Shown here: in pieces, positions 34,283-49,300 of the stretch
How positions within the stretch are numbered: position 1 is the stretch's first letter
Layout: every line of letters starts with the position of its first letter
NCBI RefSeq assembly: GCF_901933205.1
Contig: NC_044584.1
Span: 11,139,001-11,203,000 of the forward strand
Direction: 5' to 3'
Length of the DNA stretch: 64,000 nucleotides
Source of the DNA: Camarhynchus parvulus
Taxonomy: Eukaryota; Chordata; Aves; Passeriformes; Thraupidae
Translations under genes and position numbers: made by a program
Notes under the pieces: model-generated
Seen by the model: the letters and a program-made list of their open reading frames with translations, nothing else
The model's database searches: none
Told to the model about the DNA's origin: nothing

Positions 34283-35610
34283 TGTATGTAACACACACCC
34301 AAGCTCTGGTGGCCAGAGACACCAGCAGAGTGCCAGAGCATCTGGAGGGCCAGGGCACTTCCAGACAACACAATTAACCAGGGACTTCAGTTAATTAACG
34401 CTGGCATCAAGCTATTTAGGATGGGTGTAACTTTGCCCAGCTGGAGCTGGTCTAACAGATCTGAAACCAAGGAAAAGGTTCAATCTGGAAAGTAAAACTG
34501 AAAATATCTTTTTACCTTGGTCCAAACCATACTATGCCCAAGTTATAGCTGTACGTCAATGCATGAAATCACAACAATGTGTTTTTCAAGAGTATAAAAA
34601 TATTTTGCCCCTTTCTGCAGATTTGAAACAACTGACTGGAACTACATCAAAATGTGTGGTAAGGGACATGCCAGATGATTGGAACATTGGTCAAATTGAA
34701 TTCCTCATGTGAAAACACATCACAACAGAGCTACCATGTCAGTAATGCATGGAGAAGCTGCAAACTCAGCACTGCTATATCTACTGCAAGACCAGGCTAC
34801 AGTTTAAATAATGACTTTCTGGTGTTTGCAGAAAAGACAGAGCTTAGCCATCTTTACTGAACTACAGTCCTGACAAAACAAATTCACAACAAGGGTGATA
34901 TCCCTGAATATCCCTGAGCAGCTTCCTGATCCTGCTAAACCAGCCATTATGCATGGTCTAGGTTTTTTGCTCTTTTTAGTATCCCACTGGCTTGTTCCTC
35001 TAAGATGTTCCTATTTTGGATGACTTCCAAGATCTGCCCAGTTCTTCTTTACTGTATTTTCATTACCATTATTCCTTTAATACTTTTATCGTGCTGGCTC
35101 TAGTATCCTCTCCCCTCTTCCTGGGGCTAAACCTGGTGTATTGGAAGGATGATGCCCTTGAGCTTACAGAAAGGTGGATCTCCAAAGACAAAGGCAGTCA
35201 TGTACTGAGGCCAGTGGAGAGTATGTTACAGGTGAGCAAAGTTCACTTCTGTACAAATGAATTCTTTGTAGGTGGAGGAAAATTCAAATACAGGCAGCAA
35301 AGTTACAGCTCTCTCTGATTTTGCTCTCTCTGAGTTTTTCAAAGCTAGGTCAAAAATGTAAGAATTTGTTCCCAAACGATTAATGGACTGACAGGGTTGA
35401 AACACCATCTGCATTCGTTGCCAGGCTGGGAGCTTCCCATCAGCACCACTGTTGTTGTAACATCACACTCAAATGAATTTACACATTTCTCAAGGACATT
35501 GCCACACAGCCATTCTGCCACACTCAGAACTCAGCAGGTGTCTGAATTAACACTTGGTTAAACTGATTACAAATAAAACCTTTTCAAGTTTACATGAACA
35601 CTATTAAGCC
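34283..35610. other. Intergenic sequence between minisatellite and CR1
   Basis: Unique sequence without a supported gene; open frames are at most 100 codons and unrelated to known families. Confidence 0.6.
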
Positions 35611-35815
35611 TTAGAATATACTGTGTTGGAAGGAACCCCCCAGGGTTATCAGGTCAGCTCCTGTCCCTGCACAGGACAGCCCCAAGGATCCCACCCTGTG
35701 CCTGAGAGTGTCCAAACACTCCCTGGTCCCTGCCAGCCTTGGAGCCCTGATCGCCTCCCTGGGAGCCTGGCCCAGTGCCCGACCACCCTGACTTGCACCA
35801 GGGCTGTTTGTAATG
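35611..35815 (-). mobile_element. CR1 LINE fragment (3' region)
   Basis: The plus strand reads the familiar reverse complement of an avian CR1 tail: TTAGAATATACTGTGTTGGA, then CTCCTGTCCCTGCACAGGAC, GTCCAAACACTCC, and CAGTGCCCGACCACC. The 3' end of the element is at the 35611 side. It is a truncated, non-coding copy. The left border is clearer than the right. Confidence 0.85.
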
Positions 35816-37211
35816 CACTCCACTTTCTGGTCACCACAGCTCCTGCACCAAGGCCCTGGAACTGCAGAGAATTCTCCTCCTAAACCAATTGCAAAGAGAA
35901 ATTTAAAATATGGAAAATTTTCTTCACGGTCTTGAATTCTGTGAGATCCACATTTTGAACTTAAAGTTTTTAAGTGTTAACTTCAAATTACCCTAAAATA
36001 CAGTCAAATGAAAATTGACATGACCTCTTTAAGAGAGTCAGAATTCTCATCTGGGCCCACTGAGCTTTAGGCAGTCCTGGGACAGGTTTAGCCTAAAAGA
36101 TAGCAAAAAGCTGAGGTCCAGTTTGTGCCAGAGTTTCCATTTTCTCTGTGTATGGGAAACTTCTCCAGACTTTTGAAGTTTTCAGGAGCAGCAGGAGTTC
36201 TTACTGTTGCTCCTTTTTCTTCTTATTGATTTGTTGGTTTTCACTTCCTGTTGTAGAATTTGATGACAGCAGCAACAGGATCAGGCACATGCTCTTCAAC
36301 TCGTGGAGCTAAGCCGATGGATACACACTAGGGTCAAAGAATTGTTTAAACTTAATTTGATTGATATTGTCCTAATTCTAATTTTTATTTGTTCATGAGC
36401 ATGACTGACCACTAAACACACTTAATTAAAAGTTGCTCATGTTGCTGTGTTGGATCAACCCTTCCAGTTTGTCTGAGTACAGTTTTGATGAAAGAAGCCA
36501 ATTTTTTCTGCTTTCCTCTCTCTCTGAGGAGGCAAGAGGGGAAAAGGGTATGTTACAGCTTTACACTTGCTCCCTGTCATGGAAATGAGGGAGGCAGAGT
36601 TTGTGTTTCCCTGCACAAATCAGCTTTTTTTTTGTACACAAACACCACTAATTACCTTCTTTTCATGTCTGAATATCAGAAAAATCATCTATTTTTAGCA
36701 GACTCAATATAACATTAGGAGTAGGATGAGGCTCTGGAGCAAAACACAATGATCATCTCATTCAAGAGAACTCAGCATTTCTCAAAGCTTAGTGCTATCA
36801 ATCCATTTGCTTACAGAGAGGAGAGAATGAATCTGATTAAAAATTTTGCTGTCCTTTCAATCTTATGGGTTCTCAGTGGGAATCTTTTAGAGGACAACAC
36901 GAAGTACTTATGCTCTGTGCATGTTGTTCCTTCTGTGGGTCACACTTCTCTACACACATTACACCAGGCTCAAGCAGATAACAAATAACAGACACAATCT
37001 CTTATCTTCATCATGTTGTATCCCATGTTCTTCTAGTGTCACAATAAATACAGAGGGAAGGGCAGAGTAAGAAAGCTGAGGAATATTTGTGGGATGAATA
37101 GATGCCATGGATCTGGTGAGAGACCAAGCCACTGACTAAATATGGGACTCCCATAGGGAGGAAATTTACACGTGGCAGGTAGGACAGGACAAGTAAAGGT
37201 CATGAGAGGAG

Positions 37212-37245
<34 letters not shown>

Positions 37246-40200
37246 ATGAATAATTGAAGGAGAAAAGAAATAAATGGTTTTATAAAAGAAGAGAAGCTCA
37301 GCTGCTGGCTACTTCTGTATCCAGTCCCAAACAGAGCCCTATTGTACCTCAGACTTCCTCACACAGACAAGACCAACTATCAATGCAAGCGTCCCTCAAC
37401 CATTGCTGAGAATAGCCTCTGGATTCCACTATGGAATTATTTTGGCTTAATTTAGAAAGCCTCTACTGTGGGGAAACAGTTTTAGTGCAGTTTTATTGAA
37501 CCCCAGAAAAGCGACAGACAGCAGAGAACATTTCAGCTAAAGCTGAAGCGAAATCTGTCAATAGGATATAAAACCAGTTCCCTGAAATGTTTCTGATCAT
37601 GAAGTTTGTATTAAAATTGCAGCACAGTATGCACTGTGGGAATGTTACACCAGGCTGTGCTGGGTTATTTCCCAAGTACAATCAAGTACAGCATTGTTGT
37701 GTTGTCAGGATAAACGCTGAGCACAGCTGAGAGATTATGACATCCCATGATGGTACCATCCTTGACTCAAGCCATGAGAGGTAAAATGTTCATCCCAGGA
37801 ATGGGAGAACAGCCCTCATTCTCATTCCAGAAGACACTACCAAGTGGGTTTTAGTTAGAAGTACTGTAATTATCCACTCTGCAACAGCTAATGTTCAGTG
37901 CTTCTAATTAAAGGCAGGTAACTGTACAGAACTTTGCAATTATGTGGGATAATCTTTGCATCAAAATAAGACATAGCCCACACTTCATTTGCATGAGCCA
38001 TGCCAAAAACATGTCACTTCTAGCCAGCTACACCAAAAGCAGAGGTACAGACCTGTATGAAGAAGATCATACTGCTGTAAAATTCATTTCACTCAGAGAG
38101 CTAGCATGCACACACTAATTTGGGTGGCATAAATAGTACCTACACAGAAAATTTGCCAGGCTGATCACCAGATACAAACTAAAGCTTCAACCATACAGTT
38201 CCAGCCCATTTCAATGAAATTATTGGGCATTACTTTGAGGAATAGAGCCTCTGGGAAGTGGCATTTCATCTTAACTCCCTCCACAATTGTTTCTACAGTC
38301 TTGAGCCAAGCTGCTTTCTGTCACAAACTCTTTAGCTTGGCCAGGTGGCCAGCCATAACCCAGGCAGAGAAATCCCAGGCAGTCACTTTCCTAAACAACC
38401 CCACATTTCAGGGACATGAGTAGAAGCAGCTATGCCCAGAATGATCTGTAGGCCATCAACATATAAGTTATGCAATGTATTACTTGATGAGAATCAGAGC
38501 TGCACTTTCAAATCAACAATTTGTTCTTCATTTTCTGACTATCCTGTCCTCGGGGCCAATCACTTTGATGGTTTTGTACCCAGAATGAACCTGCCTCTGT
38601 GTGCTTATGTCTGCTCCTTCAGTTTCTACATATTTTTTCTCCTTGCCTCAGCACAGGGATAGGAAAAGACAATGATTGCTTGGAGACAGTGGTAGAGCAA
38701 GGTAATAGGGAGCAGTGATGAAGGAATGTGGATGGAGGTGTTACCATGGCAACAGGGGGACAGAGTTTTCCAGCTTTGGGAAAGCAAGCACGTTTTTCAT
38801 CACTGTTTCTACTCTGAGTTCTGAGCTGCACTTGTGACTTTTAGGGTGAGGGACAAAAGTGCAAACAGCATTTGGCCCCAGGGAGCTGTTCCATCACTGC
38901 AAAAGTTAAAGAGCAGCTGAGAAAACCACACAGAAATTCAAACTGGTGTTCAGGTCAACACCTTCAGCATAAACTTATGTGACTGAATTGTGTAGTAGAT
39001 CCATAAATCCATTATTTCTTAGAATAACTTCTAAAAATACAATTCCTGTACTCTGAAACAAAATGTTTATTATCACATTCCCAAGCCCTGGCTATATGTG
39101 CCATATGTGTCATGTAGGCACTGTACAGTCAGCATTTCCCTGCCAAAATTGAGTCCAAGAAGAAAGAGCAATCTATAACATCAACAGTAGTGAAATAACC
39201 TCATTACAAGCAAGGAATGTAACAGGAATATAACAGAAATAAGAGCATCTATCGATAGTCCTTTATCAGTAGTACCTTTGCCCCTTTTGGATGGTACAGG
39301 TTTTGCAGATGAACAGCACAGCACGAGGGATGCACAGAAATGTGCACGTGGCTATGGCATAGTGTGAGTAGAACATTCCCTCTTTATCAGACATAACAGT
39401 GAGGGTACATATCACACTCACACCAGCTATCACTCACATTAACTGCTACTCCTAACTAGCCCAGCATAAAGAAGGCCAAAACCAAAACTCTTTTTTCCAC
39501 AATAAAGTTATTTGCTCCCTATTTCTGTTTAAAATCCTGTCAATCACACCTCAGCACTGCCAGCAGCTCCACCTTACCATAAGCATCATCTTGTCTTCAG
39601 TCAGCAGATGTGAACAGGTTTTCTTTTGCTTTGGAAAATCCTGTAGATCTACTTGGAAAAGGAAAATTCCCAGCTCAGGAGTCCCTCAAGCCATAATCCA
39701 GCAGAAGGGGGTTACCCTGAGCTGCTTGCACCAGGTGCTGCAGCAACACCCTCGGGGCTGCAGGACACAGCTGTGGGCTGAGGAACTGAAATGCCCTGAA
39801 CTCCAGGCTCCAACTTCTTCCCTTAACACAGCACCTGGCCTTTGTGAAGCAGTTTTTAAAAAAGCATCATACTAGGGAGGAAAAAAAATCCCTCCAGAAG
39901 CAATGAAACTCTTTTCCAGTTGCTCCTGCCTTTCCTGCTTCATTCCCAAAGCACACAGCATCCTTCCCTGGCTGGCCATCCTTCCCTCTTCCACCACTAA
40001 ATAAACCTCCAGGTAAGAAGACAGCTCAGCAGAGCAGCACTTTGTCAGGATTGGTTCCTCCCAGCCTCCAGCTGACTCCTTGACTTTGCTTTATTCACTT
40101 AGTGCCTCTGACCATGACAGCACTGCTTCTATGTCTCTCCTCTTTTGACCTAAACTTCTTGACATAAAGGTGAATTTAGGCACACAGGGGAAGAAAAAAG

Positions 40201-43200
40201 AACAACAGCAAATAATTTTATTCTTGCAGAGCAATCTATTTGCAGGAGAAAAGAGATGGTAAACTGCTGACATTTTACTGTCTTGTTGGAATAATTTTCT
40301 GAGGGAGAATTTTTAATGCCTTGTGTATCAGGCAGGGGCAGCTGCTCCTTTTTCCATATGGGTATTATGGTACAAGGCACTGATGCAATTTGGAAGATGG
40401 ACTATTGACTGTTGTGAAATGATGCTGAAAATGATGCAATCAATTTAATTCTCTAATGGCCTAAGTATAGGAGGGGAAACTTTCTGGGCATTGTTTGACC
40501 TGCCTTATGAGAGACTGGAATATCTGCTCTGAGTAATCAGAAGATGGATCTCATTTTATACAACTTTTTTTGATTCAGTAGCTGAAGGAGGAAGAACTGA
40601 ATCTCAATTTATAATTCTAGTTCCTTCCACTATTACTCAAAATGAATAAAGATGACAGTTTTCATTCCAAAACCTGGAGTGCTTCAAGCCTTTAGATGAC
40701 CTTCAAGAAAACAGCAAGACAGTCTGACTATAGCCATCAAAAGATTTCTGGTTTAATTGGTTCCTGTAGAAGTGTACACTTCCATTAAATATTTTGTGGC
40801 AATGAATTGGTTTGAGCTTTTATTTTTTAAAAAATAAATACAGAGTGAGATGGCTGTTTCATAGGATGAAGGGAAGCACCATTTCAGTTCCCTGTTCTGA
40901 CCAAGCCAGGGATACCTGGGACGAAAAATGACCTGAGTTTGTGAATCCCTGTGTGTGAGTCAGAGTGTGAGAGAGCTCATGCATCTTGGTATCCAACAGA
41001 AAAATGGACTTTTGATCTGAAAATACAAATTTTGGCAATTCTACATTCACATTAAAAATAAAGGGTTCATATTGTTCCACATCAGAATTAACATGTATTT
41101 CAAAACATGAAAACTGGATGAAATTAGAATTGCTGCCTTTTCATCAATAAAATACTGACATCAAAAAAAGAAGGAAACTGTCACATCCTCTAGATCAATA
41201 CAGGTTGCTTCAGGGAGTGTGTGCACCACAGAAACCATCATTTCTGTTGCATCATTAGGTGCAATGGAAGACAAATATCATATTACCATGTTTCTGTATT
41301 TTTTTTAAACGAAGACTTTATTTAAACAAACAGGAAAGCTACAAAAGCTAGTTTTACCTCACACCTAGTGAATTGAGATTCCGTGGACACTTTCAAAATA
41401 GATAACATTTAAATAAAGCAGCCCTAAGTTCAGAGCACTGTCTGCTGCTCTACATCTGAAGAGCTCCTGTGCATCTGCAAGGGCTCCCCTGAGCCATTCC
41501 CTGGGCCTTACCATAGGGACAGCTCTGGTATTTCTCCCTGCTTATTGTATCATAATTATCACTTTGTAATGTTCTTCTGACCCTAAACACCTTAACCTGA
41601 GCTGCTCTCAATCAAGGTCCAGGGAGAAAAGCTAATCCAAAATTTCTGTGTTGGCATTAGCTTGGTGCTGTCTCCAAAGATTTGGATGATTTAGATTTGG
41701 ATTCATGAGTTCTGTTTTTTATTCTCAGTTCCACTACAAGTTTTCTGACCGGGGCATTTAATTTCATTACAGCTGTCACCTACTTCAAGCATGCACTCAC
41801 TGCTTAAACTGTAAAGACAGGGCTGCCTAACCCTGAGCACCTGTAACAGCTGGCAGAGAGCAGAGAAAGGCTCACAGCTGGACTCCAGTGCAATATTGCA
41901 CCAGAAATGCTCCAACACAAAGCAAGGTCCCCCCAGACAGTGCACCCAGCTGGGCATTTCTCCCACTCTCTCACAGGCTGAACAGGCTGAACGGGCAGTG
42001 AGATGCTCTGAACAAAAAGTCAGGCAGGACTTTGCTGGTTCAGCCTGCCTGTATCCACCACATATTCCCTTTATAATGAATTTTCAGGATAAACAATGCC
42101 TGAACATTTTTGATTAAATGCTTTTCAAGCTCTTAAAGTCCCTAGCAAGTGAGTTAGTTTGCTCTGTGATATTGCATTATACAAGAGTGATTGATTGAAA
42201 CAAACCTTTCCCCCTCTCACTCCATAGCTATTTCCACAAGTATTTTGAATCTGGCAAGAAGTATGACATTATTGATTTTCTCTGCACTGCTTGTTCTGGA
42301 GCCTCATCTGCAAACACATTATTCTTTATTGCTTCAATAATTTCCCTGAGTGCACAGAACTCCATTGTATTTTTTTTAACTTAGCATGTAGTGATTCTTT
42401 AAATTTTTTATGTGCTCTGAAGCAGAATATCAGCCATTTGCAGAAATGCACTGGAAGGCAACCAGAAATTCAGATGTTTCCATAGACATGAGAGTACTAC
42501 TTTTGCTGATCCAAAGTTGCCCACAGAGTTTTGCTTGCTCTGGGACACTGGCAGCACACTGCATTTAGGCTTCAGGTGGTGAGGAGCACTGGGCAGAGAA
42601 GAGATGCTCATTCTGAACTCAGGACAGAACTCAAATGGCTCCTGGTCAGTAGAATTAAAAGCAGTGTTTGGTGTCTCAGCCAGGCCCTCAGCAGTCCCTA
42701 GCAATGGGTCTCAAAGCAAATTCAATTTAATCCTTTTCCTTTCCAAAGCCTTCTGCTCATAGTGCTGAATGCACAGCACAGTCTTAACTTGCATTAAATG
42801 CACATCCTTAAAAACCTGCATGATTTGCACACCTGCTCCTTGAGAGGTGACTGATAAACCCAGTGGGATTGGAAAATCAGTGCTGGGAGAAGGAGAATCC
42901 CCAAAGTCAGGCTATGAGGCTCCTTTTCATCCTAGGAGCTGTTTGGAGGAGAAACCAGACTGACACTGGGATCAGAAAAGTGCTGGAGACTCCAAGGAAG
43001 GGCAGTTCTGTAGCCCACTCAAACTAAGGGGAGCCCAGAACACACAAATGCAGGCTGGTGTGACTTGAAGGAGCTTTGGTCCAGTGGTTTTGTGATGGGC
43101 CAAACCCATCAGAACCCCTGAGTGCTGCTTATTTTCTCAGGCTGCTTCCTTGTGTTTCAGCCACCTGCTGTAACCCAGCCTGCAGGTTGAGGACCAAAAC

Positions 43201-45408
43201 AATTCCAGTGAGACAAAAAACCTCCCACTCTCATTAGAGATGTGAATGAGCTGCGATCTTCACATTTGGAAGCGTTTTAAAGTTTCCAGGATACTGCAAC
43301 ATACAGAGTTACTTATTAGCCTGGAAAGGTCACATCTACTCTGCCTCCCATCACTGTTTACAGAGCACAGTGGGCATCAAAAACAATAGATCATGTATTT
43401 TCATGCTACAGATTCAGGGGGAACAGAAATTGGAAAAAAGAATGTGTTTGCAAGATGACAAAAGTGTGAATGGGGCAAGACAGTAAACATATCTTACGTC
43501 ACATGAAAGTCACCTTTCACTGGTCTGAAGAGGAACACCAAACATTTTCCACATCTGAGGAATCAGATTCAAGCCTTGAATAATGAGCCAAGAATAAACC
43601 ACAGACTAAGATTTCATTACACACAACATCTGCCCAGAAGCCATTTTACACCTTAGTCTTTGCTGTATAACCAAAGAAATTAACAGCTTCATGTGAGGTG
43701 TTGGGCAGCAAGTTCATAAAACCAAAACCCCAAAGCTTCTCTTTGTCAAGCTGCTAACGTGTCTATTTTGAGTAGCAAAGGGTGTTCCAAAATAAAGAAC
43801 AGTTTTACACCCCAAGATATTGCAGTATGACACTTTAAAGATGCATGGTCTTGTAACAGATAGTGTGGTGATCTTCCCATGTAGAAGATATATATCTTTA
43901 GAGGGTATGTTTAGAGGAAGGAGAATGCTATAAATTGTGCAATGCTGCAAGCATCTACTGAAACTCAAGATATAAAACCCTCTCACATGTTTTCCCTCTC
44001 TCAGAGCAGCTGGGTGATGTGATGCAACAAGGCTGACTCACTCCCATTGCCATTAACCCCAGACAGCTTTTCCTTGCAGGGTGGAGGTCGAACATCATCC
44101 CAATAACCAACCTTACTTCTAGAAGTTCTTCCCTTCACTGCAACCATCTCCTTCCCTACTTAAAAAATACAAAATCTCTCTTTGGTATCGTGGAAATCAT
44201 ACCCAAATCCTCACATAAACAGCTCTCCCATGAAAGCACAGAACCTGAAGCTGAACACAGAGCCTGGATTGTCCCTGTCAGTGGCCCTGCAGCACGGCTC
44301 TGTTGCATCACTTGCTGCAGGCACACACACATACAGAGGTGCTACTCAGAGGGTCAGAGCAAGGCTGCATCAAAGCCCTGAGTTCTGGTTTTGTCTGACT
44401 CAAAACTGGGTCAGGTCCATTGCAATCAGCACAGTGCTGCCTCCACACCAGTGAGGAACCAGGCTCAAAACCAATTTGATCATGTTTTTAAAGCTTGTTT
44501 CAGTGGTTTTAAATGTATTTCTTTGGTTGTGCATTTTTTTTGACCTTATTTAAGAGACTTTTCAGCAGCTCTAATCTGCACATCTGTTCAATGAAACAAC
44601 AGGGCAATTACAAAGGCAATTTCAAAAGATACTTCCAGTATTTAGGAATGACAGATTCTTGCAGGTGACAGCTGTTTTGCCACACTGCCAAGTTCACAGC
44701 AAGCTTTGTATCACACCAGAACAGCTCCAGGAAAACTGCACCCAGGCCACAAGTCTCTGTGGTGACATGAAGACTTTGTCAATGGATAAAACATCACAGG
44801 GTCTTGGCAGGGCAGGAGGAGCCCGGGCTCACCTCAGCTCACCTCCAGCACTGCCAGCTCTGGCACCCTCCTCCTGTGCCAGCCCTCTGTGCTCTCTGGG
44901 CACAGAAACATCCTCCTTCTTCCAGACACATCTGCTGCATCAGCATCTCTCAGACACACGGGGGGAAAAATGGGGGAGTCAGGAGAGGACATTATTTTTG
45001 TCTTGTTTGTACCTTTACAGATTTAGGCTAGGCCTTTTAAAATAAGGGGTACATATTTAAAAACGGTTTAAAACAGTTTAAAAACTCTTGAGCATTTTTC
45101 TCTCTTTAAATTAACACCTACATTTGTTTTTCCACATTTAATGCAAACCTTGCTAATAACAGCTGGATTTTAATTACCATCCTGCAGGTCATCAGCCAGC
45201 ATCAAGCTCAGTGAAGGAGAGAGGCACTGACTGCACAGCTGCAGTGTCTGCTACACCAAGAAATGGGGATGTGCTCTTGACCACAGCTGCTCTTCAATGG
45301 TCCGTTAACATCTGTCCTGCTTCAAACCCTCTCTTCTCATTTTAATTCTTAGGGCACTCAATGCCATTGTAGTCAGTGGTTTCCTTGTCCCCACCCCTGC
45401 TTACATTG
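35816..45408. other. Intergenic sequence, no gene found
   Basis: I looked for exons of the expected neighbours (UMOD, GP2, GPR139) and saw none. It includes a TA then TG microsatellite at about 37213-37246. Open frames up to 128 codons (44659-45045) have no motif or repeat of interest. Confidence 0.55.
37213..37246. repeat. (TA)n-(TG)n microsatellite
   Basis: About eleven TA steps followed by TG steps, bordered by unique sequence. Confidence 0.9.
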
Positions 45409-46305
45409 TATTGAATTATTAATTCAATATTAAGCACTTAATATTAAGTACTTTAAGAACATCTTTCCTGCCGACTGATCAAACCTATCTTTGCTGGGTG
45501 AGCTCTGGCTTTAATATTGTATCAGAAACATGTTGAGTCCTTAGCCTGTTGGGGATAAACTAAGTTTACTGAAATATTGTAAGAGGCTCTTCTCTAAGAA
45601 GTCGTTAAAGCAAATCACTTTCTCTGTAAGTAAACAGATATACTTCCTATGAAATACTAAACATTTCCTGCTTTCATTATTTCAGTATGAAAATTGTGTT
45701 TTTCTTTTTCTAAGCCATTTAGACCTTCAGTTTGAAGGTCTAAATGAAGCTCAGATGTTGTAATGTCCCTGCATCTAATTTAATATTTACCTCCTCTGCA
45801 AATGCTGTTCATGGTTATTTTGATTTTGGATTTGTGAGTCAAAGGAACTTATCTGCTCATTGTTTGCAAATTCCTCCACAGAAATGGTATCTAAATATAT
45901 TTAATGAAGACTGGAATAAAGAGAGTGAAGTTAGGTGGGAATTTTGCTCCCTCTTTTTTGCCATTTTCCTGATGGCATTCCCTGCTTCCCATCCTAAACA
46001 GAACCAGCTGCAGATAGCTACATGTCAGGCACATTTCTGGAGCCTTCACAACTGCCAGTTACAGAAATCTGACTTCATCTGTTGATTGTGAGTTGCTGTA
46101 ACAAAGAACAACTCCATGGCTAACAGCAGCATCTCTTCAAAATACAACTCTTAATACAGTAGATTTAAAAGCTGTTGCTTGGCTTATTTTAAAAATCAGA
46201 TATGGTTCAGAATATACACTTTTTTTGCTATTTCAGAGTGCTTTTAAAATGAAGAAAGAAGATAAATGAATTGCTAGTAGGGAATTATATAGGGACCTAT
46301 ATAAT
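45409..46305. repeat. Cluster of short perfect palindromes
   Basis: There are four short inverted repeats. TATTGAATTA/TAATTCAATA lies at 45409-45429 with one central base. ACTTAATATTAAGT lies at 45436-45449. CATTTAGACCTTCA pairs with its complement at 45716-45746 with a 3-base loop. ATTATATAGG pairs with CCTATATAAT at 46284-46305 with a 2-base loop. They are individually short, and AT-rich sequence produces some by chance; the 45716 one, with 14-bp mixed-composition arms, is the least likely to be chance. Confidence 0.7.
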
Positions 46306-49300
46306 AGAGACACAGAAAATCACTGCAGAGCTCTGGAGAATAATGCAGCCACTCTCCTCTCTCACACCAGGCAGTCAGTTGACTGAAATCACCATTTATT
46401 ATTCCATTTGCATCATCTGAAATGAAGCAGTGTGTTGACGTGCTTTGTCAAATGAGGGATGGTGGAGATGTGCTCAGAGGGCGCAGGAGCTGATTCCTGA
46501 ATTCAGGGTGTGGGCAGCACTCAGTGCCTGCCCTGCTCTGCACCAGGAGGGCAGACTGGGCACTTCCCTCTCTATCCCCTGCCAAAAATCTTCTCTGCTA
46601 GTTGTTCATTTCTCACAGAAGCTCATTACCTTTAATAAGACAGGAAAACCATACCAGACTACAGTAAGAGGGCTCAGTGCACTCTTTGCCTCTGTTTTCC
46701 CCACAGCCTGTTCTCCTTTGGTTGTTTTTCCTCAGTAAACGACAGAAAATCAAGTATATAAGAAAAACTGCAGCCCTTGGATTTGTTGGTTTTTTTTTTT
46801 TTTTTACTTGGATGAGTTTGGGAGAGGATCTGCTTTCACAAGTTGAGTTCATGCCCACTACACTTGTGTTTTTATTCACAGGTCTAACAAAAGCTGCTAC
46901 TCTGCATTTCATCTGGCTCCATGTGTCATTCAGTTAGGATGAGGTGCTAAGTGTTACATTTTCCTGGGCTAAACATTTTATAAAGTATATATTTCACCGA
47001 ACCAGGACACACTGATCAATCCAGAATAAAACCTTCTGCTTTTGGATGGTCTCTGTTAGGTAAACAGGAGCAGGAGACCCCAAAGCTGTGCCAATGTAGC
47101 ACTGAGCACTGAGTGCAGAGAGCTCTGGGGCCTGGGAGAGCTGCTGCTTCTGCTTGGACTTCAAATTAAATAAGGGCAACTGGAGTCTTGAGCCAAGCTC
47201 TTCACAGACATTCACACTGAGCTGATCTCAGGGGATAACAGAGGATTCGGCCATGCTGGGTGGCAGAACTTGGCCCCACAAATACAGGGAGATAATCCAG
47301 GATGTTTCCTGTATTAATTGTCTCAAATAAATTTGCCCAATGATTTGAAGGAATTGAGGCTTTTTTTTTTTAATCTGAGGTCAAACCAGAAGATTAACAA
47401 GTTTTCTGTCAGCAGTTTATGTGTGTTTACTGCCTATCTAATATTTACTGGATTTAGTTAGTGTTATACCCAGTCTGCCAATATCTGATTTTCTGTCTAG
47501 ATTTGTGAAGGAACATAAATCTGGAGAATGACTGCAGATCCTTTTTTCTTGAAAAATCTAATTTTATTTTCAGCTTAGTGCTGATTCACATAACAGCTGA
47601 TTTTTGAAAAGCACATTTTCAGATATTTTGATCTTACAAGTGTTTTTAAATTCAAGAGCTTCATCCACATTGGAAAACCACTCAGAGAATACATACAGAA
47701 AATTAATTAGAGTTCAGTTCCTGACAGAAGCTGAGCATCTGCTGAGTACACAGATCCCATTTCCAATGGGAAATAAATAAATAAAAATCAAACCCGAAAT
47801 TAAATCAATTTGTATCACAGGCGCTCAGAAGCATTCAGAACTGGGCATTTGCGATCTAACTTTAACATAAAGATGTTCACAGCTAGCTGGTGTAAGCAGC
47901 TTTTTCACACCAGTCCTCCCATCAGTACAGCATTGGCACTGAGGAGTTTGGGGCTGCCCCAGAGCAAGCAGGAGCTGCCTGTCAGCAGTGACCTGGGTCA
48001 TGCCCAGTTTTGATTAAAGACTCAGGTATTTTATCACATACTGTGACAGATAAAAGGGTGATAATTACTGTTAAATGCAGTTGGTTTCATAGCAGAATTT
48101 AGTTCCTTGTTGAGAAACAATAAAACCCTTGGGATAAGTTTTTAATATAATTCTCATTATTTAGCTCTGTGATTCACCAGAAGTCACTTTCTTTAAAGCC
48201 TCTATTTGACTGTGAAATTTTGGCTGTTGCTTCAGATTCTCCTGTTATCTCTCCTCTCTGCAGTTCATATCAATAGATCCCTTTCAGGATTATTATTGTG
48301 CTTTATTTTGTGCATTAAAAACACCCTCCCACCTGGGCCACTCATATTAACTCCCAATTGCACACATTCTTACCTTCCCCTCTCTAACCTCCACAGGAAA
48401 AGCATCTCATTCCTCATAAAGATGGTAGAACAAATCCATGTATGAATGTGAATTAGAAAACCATTTAAAGAAACAGATTTTTAATACACATGATTAATTC
48501 AAGACAACACAGTTACCCAAAAGGTATAAAGATGAAAGTTTTAATTTCAGAGGGCCATTAGTTCATGAGAGTAGGAAGGAGCAGATATAATATTTTAGGG
48601 TAATCAGATCAGAGCACCGTGCTCACTGTGCTGTTACCTGCTGCCAGTACCAAAGTTATTGATAACTTAAAGTGTCATTATTCTAACCAGGTTGTTGCTG
48701 ACCTAAAAATGCCAATAGATATTTAAGACTCATTCAATATAAGTCAAGTCTACTTGTGATACACTGGCAGGCAGATACAGGTTTGTGTGCAGAGCTTGGG
48801 AGATATTTCTATCCCCAAAGCCCTGGCCTTCAAAATTCTGTCCTGGACAGACAGGCTTTGTTTGTAACATGGATCCAATGTCTCAGGAGTGAGGAATAGG
48901 AATAAATTATGCACCTCTCACTGTTTTAGGCTGTTGCCTATGCATCCTTTCATTCTCTCTGTTGTCTTTAAAAGACAAAATCTCTCACTAAGCATTCTGT
49001 TGATAACCTTTGGGCATATTTCAACACAGGATCAGAAAACAAAACCAATAGGGAAATATACACCCTCCCTACTTGGTAATTAAAAAGGATGACCAGTTAC
49101 AGTCTAAACCAAAATCTATCACATCACTGAAACAGTGCAGGATGGTAATTAATAGCAAATTGCAGTATTATTACAGCACTAATGCAGAGCAGTCATGTGG
49201 GAATACTGAAATCCCTGGAATGTGAGAAGAATTTAAAATCCAGCTGATAAGGCTGTAAATCATCAGGCAGTCAGTAGGGCTGCAGGTATGAATTGAAAAA

